A stretch of 11,943 nucleotides of DNA. Source: Limisphaerales bacterium. Lineage in GTDB: Bacteria > Verrucomicrobiota > Verrucomicrobiia > Limisphaerales > UBA11358. The notes under the pieces were generated by a model. It saw only the letters and a list, made by a program, of their open reading frames with translations. It made no database searches and was not told where the DNA came from. The DNA lies in the NCBI GenBank assembly GCA_003133815.1, contig PKZR01000099.1, positions 1-11,943 of the forward strand, in the 5' to 3' direction. Within the stretch, counting starts at the first letter, position 1. Each line of letters opens with the position of its first letter. The position numbers and the translations under genes are program-made. Shown one piece after another: positions 1-7,859 of this stretch.

Positions 1-1399
1 CCGGCGGGGCCGTCGTGGACGGGCCTTCGCCATAAATCGTCCAAGGCCGAGTGGCAAAAACGCCCTCGGAATTCACGTCCATCCACGTGGTCAATCCGGC
101 GAGGAATTCCAATTCACGCTCGTCGGGCGAACCGTCGCCACGCAAAGGAATGTTAAGCATCAGGTTGCCGTTTTTGCTCACGATGTCGGTGAGCATGGAG
201 ACAATCGTGCTGACTTTTTGATAGCGATTTTCTTCATAGACGGCGCGGCTATAATGCCAGTCGCCGATGCAAGTGTCGGTCTGCCATGGTTCGGGGCGGA
301 TGGCGTTGGCCGTGCTGCGCTCAATGTCTTCGACGAATGCGCCGATGTGTTGCGGCAAAATGTGTTTTCCGTTCACAACGACATCAGCCCTGCCGCCGTT
401 GCGCGAGGCGCTCTGGTTGTAATAGTGAGCGACCACGTCGAGGCCGGGCTGTTCGAGCGGCAGTTCGTTGGTGTCGAAATAGAGAACATCCGGCTGATAT
501 TTGTCCACGCAGTCCTGACAGCGTTGAAACCAGTTTTCGCAGAATGGCGCGGGCGGCATCGGGTTGCTCTTCGCGAGGCTGGTGTTTGTAGCGATCCATG
601 AGCGCATCTCGGCGGCGCTTTTAATCCCGTCGGGAATCTTCACGACGTTCCCGGTGTATAAATCCTGCGGGTCGAGTCCTTCCCACCACTGGTCTTTGCC
701 ATCGGCCTTGGTCAAAGTGTAAGCGTCATAGCGCACTCCAGCCATAGGTCCTTCGGCATCGTATCCATATGCTGGTTGCAGCCAGCGATTCGCCCACGAC
801 GAATGATTGCTCACACCGAAACGCAGGCCGTTCGCGCGGGTGACGCGCGCCCATGTGCCAACAATGTCTTTTTTCGGGCCGACGTTGACGGAATTCCACT
901 CCGAATATTTTGAATCAAAGCAGTCGAGGTTGTCGTGATGCGTGGCGAGCGCAAAAAAATATTTCGCGCCCGCGCGTTTGTAGAGTGACATCAATTTTTC
1001 CGGCTCCCATTTTTCCGCCCGCCATATATGGTCAATGTCCTTAAATCCGAACTTCGACGGATGTCCGTAGGTCATGACGTGATAATTGTTCGCGGGCGTG
1101 CCCTGGATATACATATTGCGCGCATACCAGTCGCCCTGTTCGGGCACGCACTGCGCCGTCCAGTGCGCCCAGATGCCGAACTTCGCGTCGCGATACCAGT
1201 CCGGGTATTTGTAATTTTTCACGAGCGATTCCCACGTCGGCTCAAAAGGGCCGGCGGCGATCTTACGTCCCGCCGGCGTTGTGATGAACGAATCCGGCGC
1301 AGCGAACGCATGGCGAGTCCAGAATGGCGCGGTCATACCGGCGGCACCGGCGAGCGCGGATGTTTTGAGAAATTTGCGGCGGGAGAATTTATTTTTCAT
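1..1399 (-). CDS. GH29 alpha-L-fucosidase-like protein, Tat-exported (C-terminus cut by window edge)
   Basis: Glycoside hydrolase family 29, expected to release terminal alpha-L-fucose outside the cytoplasm. The frame is open from the ATG at 1399 to the window edge, giving 466 residues; by comparison with the homologous gene at 3195-4829 about 80 C-terminal residues are missing. The N-terminus has the twin-arginine motif SRRKFLK (residues 6-12), a hydrophobic stretch and an AFA-A type cleavage site near 33-34. Within the catalytic barrel I see KFGIWAHW (73-80), HHD (154-156), and YFD with the likely nucleophile D309. The position matching the FUCA1 acid/base glutamate is Q373 in PWQTDT; a nearby E360 (IERS) is conserved in the paralogue. 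VSKNGNLMLNIP (407-418) and RPWTIYGEGP (451-460) are typical of the family. It is closest to the gene at 3195-4829, sharing GPKKDIVGTW and GLDPQDLY, but has about 20 extra residues around 255-280. It begins 24 bp after the preceding gene's stop. No Shine-Dalgarno sequence is visible. Exact substrate unknown. Confidence 0.9.
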   Translation of the reverse strand, partial: MKNKFSRRKFLKTSALAGAAGMTAPFWTRHAFAAPDSFITTPAGRKIAAGPFEPTWESLVKNYKYPDWYRDAKFGIWAHWTAQCVPEQGDWYARNMYIQGTPANNYHVMTYGHPSKFGFKDIDHIWRAEKWEPEKLMSLYKRAGAKYFFALATHHDNLDCFDSKYSEWNSVNVGPKKDIVGTWARVTRANGLRFGVSNHSSWANRWLQPAYGYDAEGPMAGVRYDAYTLTKADGKDQWWEGLDPQDLYTGNVVKIPDGIKSAAEMRSWIATNTSLAKSNPMPPAPFCENWFQRCQDCVDKYQPDVLYFDTNELPLEQPGLDVVAHYYNQSASRNGGRADVVVNGKHILPQHIGAFVEDIERSTANAIRPEPWQTDTCIGDWHYSRAVYEENRYQKVSTIVSMLTDIVSKNGNLMLNIPLRGDGSPDERELEFLAGLTTWMDVNSEGVFATRPWTIYGEGPSTTAPP

Positions 1400-1423
1400 A
1401 GGGGATTTAACAAATTAATCCCA

Positions 1424-3133
1424 TTACGTCAGTTTCAGTCCGGTGATTTTCAGCGCATAAACATAGTCGCACGGTTTTTTCGCCGGGAATTTCACCTTCA
1501 ATCCGTCCGCGTCCTGCGTGAATTTGAGCGGCTCGCCGTTGCCGAGCAATTCGACCTTCCCGACTTTTCCCTTCACCGGCTGGCTCGTGGCGAGCGAGGT
1601 TACGGCGACCGATTGATCTTCCGGCCACTTCATCACCATCGCGTAGAGCGTGTCGCCGTGTGTGGTGAAGCGGATGTCCTTGGGCGTGTATCCATTCCGC
1701 GAAACGCCACCGCCGCCGACTCCGTCTCCGGCCATGTTCTGCCCGTTGAGGCGTCCGGCAAAATTTCCCGTGGCGCGCAGCTTTACCATTGACGACGCGC
1801 ACGCATCGGCGACCGGGCCTTCGCCAAATTTTGTCCATGGGCGCGTGTTGTAAATCGCCTCGCCATTTACTCCGAGCCATTTGCCGATTGCGAGCAGCAC
1901 GTCCTGTTGTTCCTGCGGAATGGTTCCGTCCGCTTTCGGCGAAATGTTGAGCAGATAATTTCCGTTCTTGCTTATGTTCTCGACGATCCGCACGACGTAA
2001 CCGCCGGGCGGGCCGGGATGGATGCCTTCGACGTAGCCGAATTTGTCCTGGATCGGATCGTCGGGCTGCCAGATCCAGTCGGTCAATTCCATCGGCGCGC
2101 GGCCTTCGCGCTCATAGTCCATGATTTGACCCGAAACCCAAGCGGCGCCCTTGGCGCTGATGGCCACTTCCCTGCCCCATTCGCGGGCGCGATTGTAGTA
2201 ATAGGCGGCCACGCGGATTTTCAAAGGATCAATCGCGTGGTCGGTGCCCATATCAAACCACAGCATGTCGGGATTATATTTGTCAATGGTCTCAAAGCGT
2301 CGGGCGACCCAGTTGTGCATGAATTTGACGCGGGCTTGATTGCTCCGGTCGGCGACGCCGTAAAACGCCGCCCACTTCGGGTCATACAGATCGCTGTTCA
2401 ACAAATCGCTGCCGGGCGGCGGTGTCGGAATAAATTGGAAATGAAAAAAAGAATGATCCGAGATGCCGGTCTTCAGTCCGGCTTTCCGCACCGCTGCGAT
2501 GAGGTCGCCGTCGAGGTCGCGGTGCGGGCCGTAATTTTTGGCGTTGAATGGATTAACCTTGCTGTCCCAGTTGGAAAAACCGTCGTGATGCTCGCCGGGA
2601 GCAAAGACATATTTCGCGCCGGCATTCTTGAACAAATCCGCCCACGCGTCGGGATCCCACTTTGCTGCCGTGAACATCGGGAGAAAATCCTTGTAGCCGA
2701 ATTTAGTAGGCGGCCCGAAATGCTGCGTGTGCCAGTCCATAACGCCCTTGTTGCCGCCATACATATAACGCACATACCACTCGCTGGCGTGTGCCGGCAC
2801 AGAATAAATGCCCCAGTGCATATAAATGCCAAACTTGCCGTCGCGAAACCAGTCGGGGTCTTTGTAGTTCTGCTGGATGGAATCCCAGCTTTCCTGAAAC
2901 GGTCCCGGCCCGGCGGCAGGAATATCTTTGAGCGCGGCGGCGACCAGTTTGGGCGTGTCGTGCCGCCAGACATCCGGGCTGGCGACTGGAACATTTGTCG
3001 CGGTGAGGGCGCTGGTCAGCTCCTCGGGCGAATCGGCGGCGCGGGTGCGGCTCAACCACAGCGGCGCGGTCAATCCGGCGGCTGCGAGCGCGGATGCTTT
3101 CAGGAATTTACGGCGTGTGTATGGAATTTTCAT
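1424..3133 (-). CDS. GH29 alpha-L-fucosidase, Tat-exported
   Basis: Complete 569-residue GH29 protein, predicted retaining exo-alpha-L-fucosidase. It starts with a Tat signal (TRRKFLK, residues 6-12; hydrophobic to about 27; likely cleavage after SRTRA). A linker of about 45 residues, absent from its two operon neighbours, precedes the barrel. The barrel shows KFGIYMHWGIYS (100-111), HHDGF (182-186), WFD with probable nucleophile D294, and E349 in MELTDW, which aligns with the human FUCA1 acid/base E289. ENISKNGNYLLNISP (385-399) is the classic GH29 signature. After RPWTKFGEGP (431-440) comes a C-terminal beta-rich domain with a glycine-rich insert (GVGGGG, 471-476) and a segment DIRFTTHGDTLYA shared with the upstream paralogue. 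Of the three operon copies it is the most canonical. It lies 61 bp after the upstream GH29 and 24 bp before the next. No Shine-Dalgarno is seen before the ATG at 3133. Linkage specificity cannot be read from sequence. Confidence 0.94.
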   Translation of the reverse strand: MKIPYTRRKFLKASALAAAGLTAPLWLSRTRAADSPEELTSALTATNVPVASPDVWRHDTPKLVAAALKDIPAAGPGPFQESWDSIQQNYKDPDWFRDGKFGIYMHWGIYSVPAHASEWYVRYMYGGNKGVMDWHTQHFGPPTKFGYKDFLPMFTAAKWDPDAWADLFKNAGAKYVFAPGEHHDGFSNWDSKVNPFNAKNYGPHRDLDGDLIAAVRKAGLKTGISDHSFFHFQFIPTPPPGSDLLNSDLYDPKWAAFYGVADRSNQARVKFMHNWVARRFETIDKYNPDMLWFDMGTDHAIDPLKIRVAAYYYNRAREWGREVAISAKGAAWVSGQIMDYEREGRAPMELTDWIWQPDDPIQDKFGYVEGIHPGPPGGYVVRIVENISKNGNYLLNISPKADGTIPQEQQDVLLAIGKWLGVNGEAIYNTRPWTKFGEGPVADACASSMVKLRATGNFAGRLNGQNMAGDGVGGGGVSRNGYTPKDIRFTTHGDTLYAMVMKWPEDQSVAVTSLATSQPVKGKVGKVELLGNGEPLKFTQDADGLKVKFPAKKPCDYVYALKITGLKLT

Positions 3134-3194
3134 GGTGATGAATTTTGGTGCGTAAATTTATTGTGAATTCTGCGATGGTGGAAATAAAAACGAT

Positions 3195-4829
3195 TCAAGC
3201 TCTCGGTATGATTTTCAGGGCGACGCCGAAATTGTCGGTTTCTGTTCTTTCTGTTCTTCTTGAAGGAAGCGTCACCGCCAACCCGTTTTCGTCACGGGCA
3301 ATTTCCAAGTTCCCGGAAAAGCCCAGCATTTCAACTCTGTCGATTTCGCCTTTGTAATTCAACGAGTTGGTGGCAAGCGACTTGATGTTAGCTTTTCCGC
3401 CGTCAGGCCATCCCATCAAAACTGCATACAGCACGTCGCCCTTGGTGGTGAAGCGGACATCGCTTGCGGTTAAATTCGGACCGAGGCCGCGAGGGGGATT
3501 GCCGGCGCTATCCTTGGCAGTCGCATCATTTTTTACGGAGGGGCCTTCGCCGTAGATCGTCCAGGGGCGTGTGCTATAAATGCACTCACTGTTGATGTCC
3601 ATCCATTTTGACATGTCGTCCAGAAAGGCGGTGGCCTTGTCATCAATCTCGCCGCTGCCGGGCAGGGGAATCGCCAGAAGGAATGTGCCGTTTTTGCTGA
3701 CCACGTCCACGAGCAGATGAATCCAATCAGACGTTCTCCGGTAGCCTTTGGTGTAATCGGCCACGCTGTAATGCCACGGGCCGAGGCAATTGCCTTTGTT
3801 CCACGGTATTTTCAGCATGTCCAGCGACATGTTGCGTTCAAGGTTGGCGACGGCGGCCTGCTGCTCGGCCATGGAAAAACCATTGGCGATAATGACGGCC
3901 TCAAGGTTCCCTTCGTGCCACTGGCGGTTGGCGTTGTAAAAATGCGCGGCAAGATTTAACCCAGCGTCGCCCAGCGGCAGCTTGGTGTCATCGAAAAAAA
4001 TCAGGTCGGGATGATAACCATCAATCAGGTCTTTGATGCGGTTGAAATACTTGGCCACGTAAGCTGCGTCCGGTTCGGCGCCAATGGCATGGTTCTGTGC
4101 ATACAAATCCTGTGGATCTAGTCCATCCCACCACAAACCTTTGCCGTCAGTTTTGGTCAGTTTGCCATCGTAGGGGATTCCGGCCAGAGGCCCAATCTTG
4201 TCGCTGCCCTGAGCGTCTTCATACCAGTTCCAGGCGCGTGCACCGTGAACGCTGACGCCAAACTTCATGCCGGCTGCTGTCACGAGTTTTTGCCAGGTGC
4301 CGACGATGTCTTTTTTCGGCCCGATGTTGACGGAATTCCAAGGCTGATATTTGGAATTGAAATTGTCGAAGTTATCGTGATGATTGGCCATCGAGACCAG
4401 AAACTTCGCGCCCGCGCCTTTGAAGCGTTGAAGCAGAGCCGCCGGATCCCACTTCTCCGCCTTCCATGTGTTGATGACGTCCTTGAAACCAAACTTCGAC
4501 GGATGCCCGTATTTTTTAACATGAAAATCATACTGCGGCCGGCCCTGGTCATACATGTATTTGGCATACCAGTCGCCGTCGAGAGGCTGCGATTGCGGAC
4601 CCCAGTGCATCCAGACGCCGAACTTCGCGTTGCGATACCAGTCAGGCAGCTTGTAATTCTGCTCCAATGATTCCCAAGTGGGTTGGAAAGGGCCGGATGC
4701 AATGGAATAGGCCGGCGCGGCGGTGGGTTGTGCAATCGCATGGGGAATCCAGGAAGGCGCGGTCAGACCAGCACCGGTGATGAGCGCAGAAGTTTTAAGG
4801 AATTTGCGGCGTGTGAAATGAGTTTTCAT
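3195..4829 (-). CDS. GH29 alpha-L-fucosidase-like protein, Tat-exported
   Basis: Complete 544-residue GH29-family protein. The Tat signal is TRRKFLK (residues 6-12) with an AIAQ cleavage site around 31-34; the ATG at 4829 is chosen because it places this motif correctly. The barrel shows KFGVWMHWGPQS (69-80), HHDNFDNF (150-157), GPKKDIVGTW (170-179), WWDGLDPQDLY (233-243) and FFD with probable nucleophile D280. The residue aligned with the FUCA1 acid/base is N344 (IPWNKGNC), not Glu; E331 in NLERN is a possible substitute and is matched by E360 in the 1-1399 paralogue. VSKNGTFLLAIPLPG (377-391) and RPWTIYGEGP (421-430) follow, then a C-terminal beta domain containing DVRFTTKGDVLYA. It is clearly a duplicate of the gene at 1-1399 and more distant from 1424-3133. 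Secretion and fucoside binding are likely; hydrolytic activity is less certain than for the middle copy. Confidence 0.91.
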   Translation of the reverse strand: MKTHFTRRKFLKTSALITGAGLTAPSWIPHAIAQPTAAPAYSIASGPFQPTWESLEQNYKLPDWYRNAKFGVWMHWGPQSQPLDGDWYAKYMYDQGRPQYDFHVKKYGHPSKFGFKDVINTWKAEKWDPAALLQRFKGAGAKFLVSMANHHDNFDNFNSKYQPWNSVNIGPKKDIVGTWQKLVTAAGMKFGVSVHGARAWNWYEDAQGSDKIGPLAGIPYDGKLTKTDGKGLWWDGLDPQDLYAQNHAIGAEPDAAYVAKYFNRIKDLIDGYHPDLIFFDDTKLPLGDAGLNLAAHFYNANRQWHEGNLEAVIIANGFSMAEQQAAVANLERNMSLDMLKIPWNKGNCLGPWHYSVADYTKGYRRTSDWIHLLVDVVSKNGTFLLAIPLPGSGEIDDKATAFLDDMSKWMDINSECIYSTRPWTIYGEGPSVKNDATAKDSAGNPPRGLGPNLTASDVRFTTKGDVLYAVLMGWPDGGKANIKSLATNSLNYKGEIDRVEMLGFSGNLEIARDENGLAVTLPSRRTERTETDNFGVALKIIPRA

Positions 4830-4908
4830 CCAGGGTTGGTTGTCGATTGTATGGTTACAGACGAATGGATTGTCAACAGGGTTTCAGGATTCGTTGGGCA
4901 GTCTTGCC

Positions 4909-6504
4909 TCACCATTTGTCCGTCCGGAACGGCGGGGCAGGCAGGCCATCGCCGTTGTAAAGGTTGCACCCATCAGGATAATTTTCCCAAGCGTAACGAA
5001 CGGCAGCCGGTTCGGTCACTTCCGGGTTCGAGACGACGACAGAACCTTGGTCAATCCGGGCGGTCGCCGGGACAAACTTGCCGTCTTTGCCGGCGATGAT
5101 AAAGGTCTTGAGGTCGCCGCCTTTCGCCACCAGTCCGCTGCTGTCATGTGTGAACTGGATTCGAATTGCGTTGCCCTCGACTTTCATTGAATCATACATC
5201 GGGCCGGAATACTCGATCTTATGGCCGTAAGTTTTGGCCAGCGCAATACGTGTCAACCGGTCAGCCACGTCCTGCTTGTCCTTGGGATGAATGTTGACCG
5301 GATCGCCGATGTCAATGGTGACCGCCATCCCGGTGTTGCGGAGTGAAAGAACGGTGGCTTGTGCTTCGCGGACATCGGGGTTATTGTACCATGTGTCTGG
5401 ACGATTTGGCCATGGTTTTAGCGGGGCGAGCTGGCAGATGTAGAACGGGAAATTGCCTTCGCCCCAGCGCTGACGCCAGTCTTGTATCAGGGTTGCCTGT
5501 AGAAGCGGATACAGTTTGTAACCGTTGGTGCCGCCACTGATGGCTTCAGCCTGATACCAGAGAACACCCTTGATGGCGTAAGGAATGATCGGCGCAATCA
5601 TGCCGTTGAACATCACGGTCGGATTGTGCTGGTCTTGTGTGGGATTCGGATCACCCGGTTTTCGCGGGGCGGTCTTGCCGGCGGCTTTCGCCCTGGCCGC
5701 AGATTCCTCCCATTTTTTCATAGCTGCGGTCATGTCCGGTGGATTCGCCTTGTAAGCCGCTACATTGGTGTCGAACCGTTCCAGCAGCGGCTTCAATTGC
5801 GGTTTCGCCGCAAGCGCATCACGGCTTACCCAGGATTCGGCGGTGCTCGCACCGAAACTTTCCGTTATGATGCCGAAGGGCACTTTCAATTCCTTCTGCA
5901 TGTCGCGTCCAAAGAAATAGCCTATGGCGGAGAACTCTCTTACGTTTTCAGGTGTGCATACAAGCCATGTTCCCGGGACCGTGGACTGTGGCTCGTAGCT
6001 GCGCCGCCAGTCGCCGGTGAACATGCGGATGTTTAGATAATTGGCCGCCGCAACCTCCTGAGTCTCGTTGTTCACGCCGGCAAAATAATGCTTCGTGGTC
6101 TTGGCGACGGTGAAATCCATGTTTGACTGACCGGAGCAAAGCCAGACTTCGCCGACGAGAACATCGTCGCATTGGAGCGCCGACTTGGTGGCGGAACCGG
6201 TCACGGTCAACGTCCGGCTTTCTTCCGAAGCGGGCAGGGAATCCAGATTCACGCGCCATTTGCCGTCCGCGCCGGCTTTGACGGATTTCTTCTGGCCGGC
6301 GAATTCAACCGTCACGCTTTCGCCGGGGTCTGCCGTTCCCCAGACGGGCACTTTTTTATCGCGCTGCAAAACCATGTGATCGGTGAAAGGGCTGGCCAGC
6401 TTCACCTCGGCCTGCATCGGGGTCGCGCCCAGAAACAGAACAAACAGGGCCAAGGCCGCCGCAACCTTGCGCCGGATTATCGCGTGTTCAGAAGTCGCTT
6501 TCAT
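4909..6504 (-). CDS. SGNH carbohydrate acetylesterase, 'sialate O-acetylesterase' (SASA) family
   Basis: Predicted secreted esterase removing O-acetyl groups from a glycan. I start it at the ATG at 6504 (531 aa), because this gives a Sec signal (residues 1-32: RRK, long hydrophobic core, PMQA cleavage). The in-frame ATG at 6558 adds 18 residues unlike a signal. After an N-terminal beta domain (about 33-115) comes GEVWLCSGQSNMDF with the nucleophile S127, then GASTAESW (218-225), FNGMIAPIIPYAIKGVLWY (299-317), and DIGDPVNIHP (398-407) with the catalytic His likely H406. A charged Ala/Lys-rich insert sits at about 257-285. The block normally reading QGESN or QGEAN is QAEAI here (318-322), an unusual change near the active site. 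The family name reflects similarity only: nothing else here concerns sialic acid, whereas related enzymes deacetylate xyloglucan (CE20-like). It is the first gene of the minus-strand operon, 79 bp before the first GH29, so deacetylation ahead of defucosylation is a sensible role. Confidence 0.9.
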   Translation of the reverse strand: MKATSEHAIIRRKVAAALALFVLFLGATPMQAEVKLASPFTDHMVLQRDKKVPVWGTADPGESVTVEFAGQKKSVKAGADGKWRVNLDSLPASEESRTLTVTGSATKSALQCDDVLVGEVWLCSGQSNMDFTVAKTTKHYFAGVNNETQEVAAANYLNIRMFTGDWRRSYEPQSTVPGTWLVCTPENVREFSAIGYFFGRDMQKELKVPFGIITESFGASTAESWVSRDALAAKPQLKPLLERFDTNVAAYKANPPDMTAAMKKWEESAARAKAAGKTAPRKPGDPNPTQDQHNPTVMFNGMIAPIIPYAIKGVLWYQAEAISGGTNGYKLYPLLQATLIQDWRQRWGEGNFPFYICQLAPLKPWPNRPDTWYNNPDVREAQATVLSLRNTGMAVTIDIGDPVNIHPKDKQDVADRLTRIALAKTYGHKIEYSGPMYDSMKVEGNAIRIQFTHDSSGLVAKGGDLKTFIIAGKDGKFVPATARIDQGSVVVSNPEVTEPAAVRYAWENYPDGCNLYNGDGLPAPPFRTDKW

Positions 6505-6642
6505 TTGGTCTTCTTTGATGGATGTGTTTTCGCATCGCAAATGAGCCAAGTCTGGCACCTTCGCGCAAATTCAAGTCACGACGAGGCCGCCATAACTTCC
6601 GTGCTTGCTTGTTTCTGCCATCATTGTTAAGAAAGCTCATCC
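6505..6642. promoter_or_regulatory. Divergent intergenic region, presumed promoters for both operons
   Basis: This 138-bp gap lies between the starts of the acetylesterase (minus) and GH43 (plus) genes, so promoters for both transcription units should lie here or just inside the genes. I find no convincing -35/-10 pair, operator palindrome or riboswitch. Before the plus gene there is a weak purine stretch (AAGAAAG, about 6630-6636), and before the minus gene AAAGAAGA just upstream of its ATG. Function is inferred from gene orientation only. Confidence 0.45.
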
Positions 6643-7845
6643 ATGTCAAACTTCAACTTGCGGAAGCCGCTCCGCATCCCGGCCATCATCGTGCAAGCGA
6701 GCCTGCTGTTCCTCGCGCTCGCCTGCGCCGCGCAGCCTGCGGCTGACAAACGCACATCGTTCAAGCCCGGCGAACTCTGGCCCGATGACCACGGTGTCCA
6801 CATTGACGCCCATGGCGGCGGCATCCTGATTCAGGGCGGGACTTACTACTGGTTTGGCGAGCACAGGGCCGGCGGCGGCGCGGTCAATACGGGCGCCGGT
6901 GTCCACGCTTATTCCTCCACGGATTTGTATAATTGGAAGGATGAAGGCATGGTGTTCCGATCCTCGGATGATCCGGCAAGCGAAATCACCAAGGGCTGCG
7001 TCATGGAGCGACCGAAAGTCATTTACAACGTGACAACAAAAAAATTCGTCCTTTGGTTTCATCTGGAATTGAAAGGCCACGCTTACCTGGCCGCGCGCGT
7101 GGCGGTGGCGGTGAGCGACCGGCCGCTGGGTCCTTACACCTACGTTGGTTCCTTCCGCCCCAACAAGGGCATCTGGCCCGTCAACATCACCGAGGATGAC
7201 AAGACGCCCAAGCCCACCAACGGGTTGAGCCGGGTGCAAGCGGCCAGCGTCGGCGCATTTTTGCAACGGGATTTCGCGACGGGCCAGATGTCCCGCGACA
7301 TGACCATTTTCGTGGACGACGATGGCAAGGCCTACCTCGTTACTTCATCCGAGGAAAATGCGACCATTGCCATCATGCAATTGACCGACGATTACCTGGG
7401 CTTCAGCGGCAAATGGGCCCGCGCGCTGGTCGGCGATTCCAACGAGGCGCCCGCCGTTTTCAAGCATGGCGGAAAATATTACATGATTTCATCCGGCACG
7501 ACCGGCTGGCGGGCCAACGCGGGACGGTCCGCCGTCGCCGATTCCATTTTCGGGCCGTGGACGCGGCTCGGCAATCCGAGTCGCGGCACGCCGGCGCAGA
7601 ACGCAATCACTTTCGAGTCGCAAGCCACCCATGTGCTGCCGGTGCCGGGCAAACCCGACGCCTTCATTTACATGGGCGACCGCTGGCGTCCGCAGGAGGC
7701 GGTTTTTGGCTATTACATCTGGCTGCCCATCGAATGGGAAGACGGCAAGCCGGTCATCAAATGGCATGACGAATGGAATCTCTCGTTCTTCGACCACCCA
7801 AACCCGCCCGCCGCGAATGCCGGGGCGCAAACAAACAGACCATAA
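6643..7845 (+). CDS. GH43-family glycosidase, likely exo-beta-1,3-galactanase type (subfamily 24/34-like)
   Basis: Secreted five-bladed beta-propeller glycosidase, 400 residues. A Sec signal occupies residues 1-30 (hydrophobic core about 13-30, cleavage near CAA-QP); C28 is not in a good lipobox. Family hallmarks: AHGGGILIQGGTYYWFGE (56-73), MERPKVIYN (121-129), SRDMTIFVDDDGKAYLV (217-233), NEAPAVFKHGGKYYMISS (267-284) and FESQATHVLPV (324-334). The canonical GH43 N-terminal catalytic Asp (DP motif) is not seen; AHGGGI stands there, as in fungal exo-beta-1,3-galactanases that use Gln as base. By that comparison, made from memory, E268 is the likely acid, Q327 the candidate base, D219 the modulator, and E73 and E122 substrate binders. 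Expected role: release of galactose or substituted galactose from beta-1,3-galactan, as in arabinogalactan. It is first in a plus-strand pair with the following gene 14 bp away, divergent from the fucosidase operon. Subfamily is less sure than family. Confidence 0.85.
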   Translation: MSNFNLRKPLRIPAIIVQASLLFLALACAAQPAADKRTSFKPGELWPDDHGVHIDAHGGGILIQGGTYYWFGEHRAGGGAVNTGAGVHAYSSTDLYNWKDEGMVFRSSDDPASEITKGCVMERPKVIYNVTTKKFVLWFHLELKGHAYLAARVAVAVSDRPLGPYTYVGSFRPNKGIWPVNITEDDKTPKPTNGLSRVQAASVGAFLQRDFATGQMSRDMTIFVDDDGKAYLVTSSEENATIAIMQLTDDYLGFSGKWARALVGDSNEAPAVFKHGGKYYMISSGTTGWRANAGRSAVADSIFGPWTRLGNPSRGTPAQNAITFESQATHVLPVPGKPDAFIYMGDRWRPQEAVFGYYIWLPIEWEDGKPVIKWHDEWNLSFFDHPNPPAANAGAQTNRP

Positions 7846-7859
7846 ATCTGGGCAAACTT

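Noticed and set aside
1028..1792. Open frame of about 254 codons on the plus strand
   Set aside because: It overlaps the starts and ends of two real GH29 genes in antisense and has no family-like motifs.
1907..3166. Long open frame (about 419 codons) on the plus strand opposite the middle GH29 gene
   Set aside because: It is fully antisense to a gene with clear GH29 motifs, shows no recognisable protein features, and is explained by GC-rich codon use.
4909..6504. Sialic acid metabolism suggested by the esterase family name
   Set aside because: No sialidase, lyase or sialic acid transporter is in the window; the family also acts on plant polysaccharides.
1..6504. Fucoidan utilisation cluster
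   Set aside because: No sulfatase or sulfatase-maturing enzyme is visible; fucosidases alone do not show this. It cannot be excluded beyond the window.
6505..6558. Upstream in-frame ATG extending the esterase by 18 residues
   Set aside because: The added residues are polar and not signal-like; the signal peptide begins naturally at 6504.
6550..6570. Sigma-54-like site (TGGCAC followed by CGCA)
   Set aside because: The spacing between GG and GC is one base short and the -12 element is poor.
7773..7859. Upstream in-frame ATG extending the 974-residue protein by 29 residues
   Set aside because: It lies inside the GH43 gene, and the added residues hide the clear Sec signal that begins at 7860.
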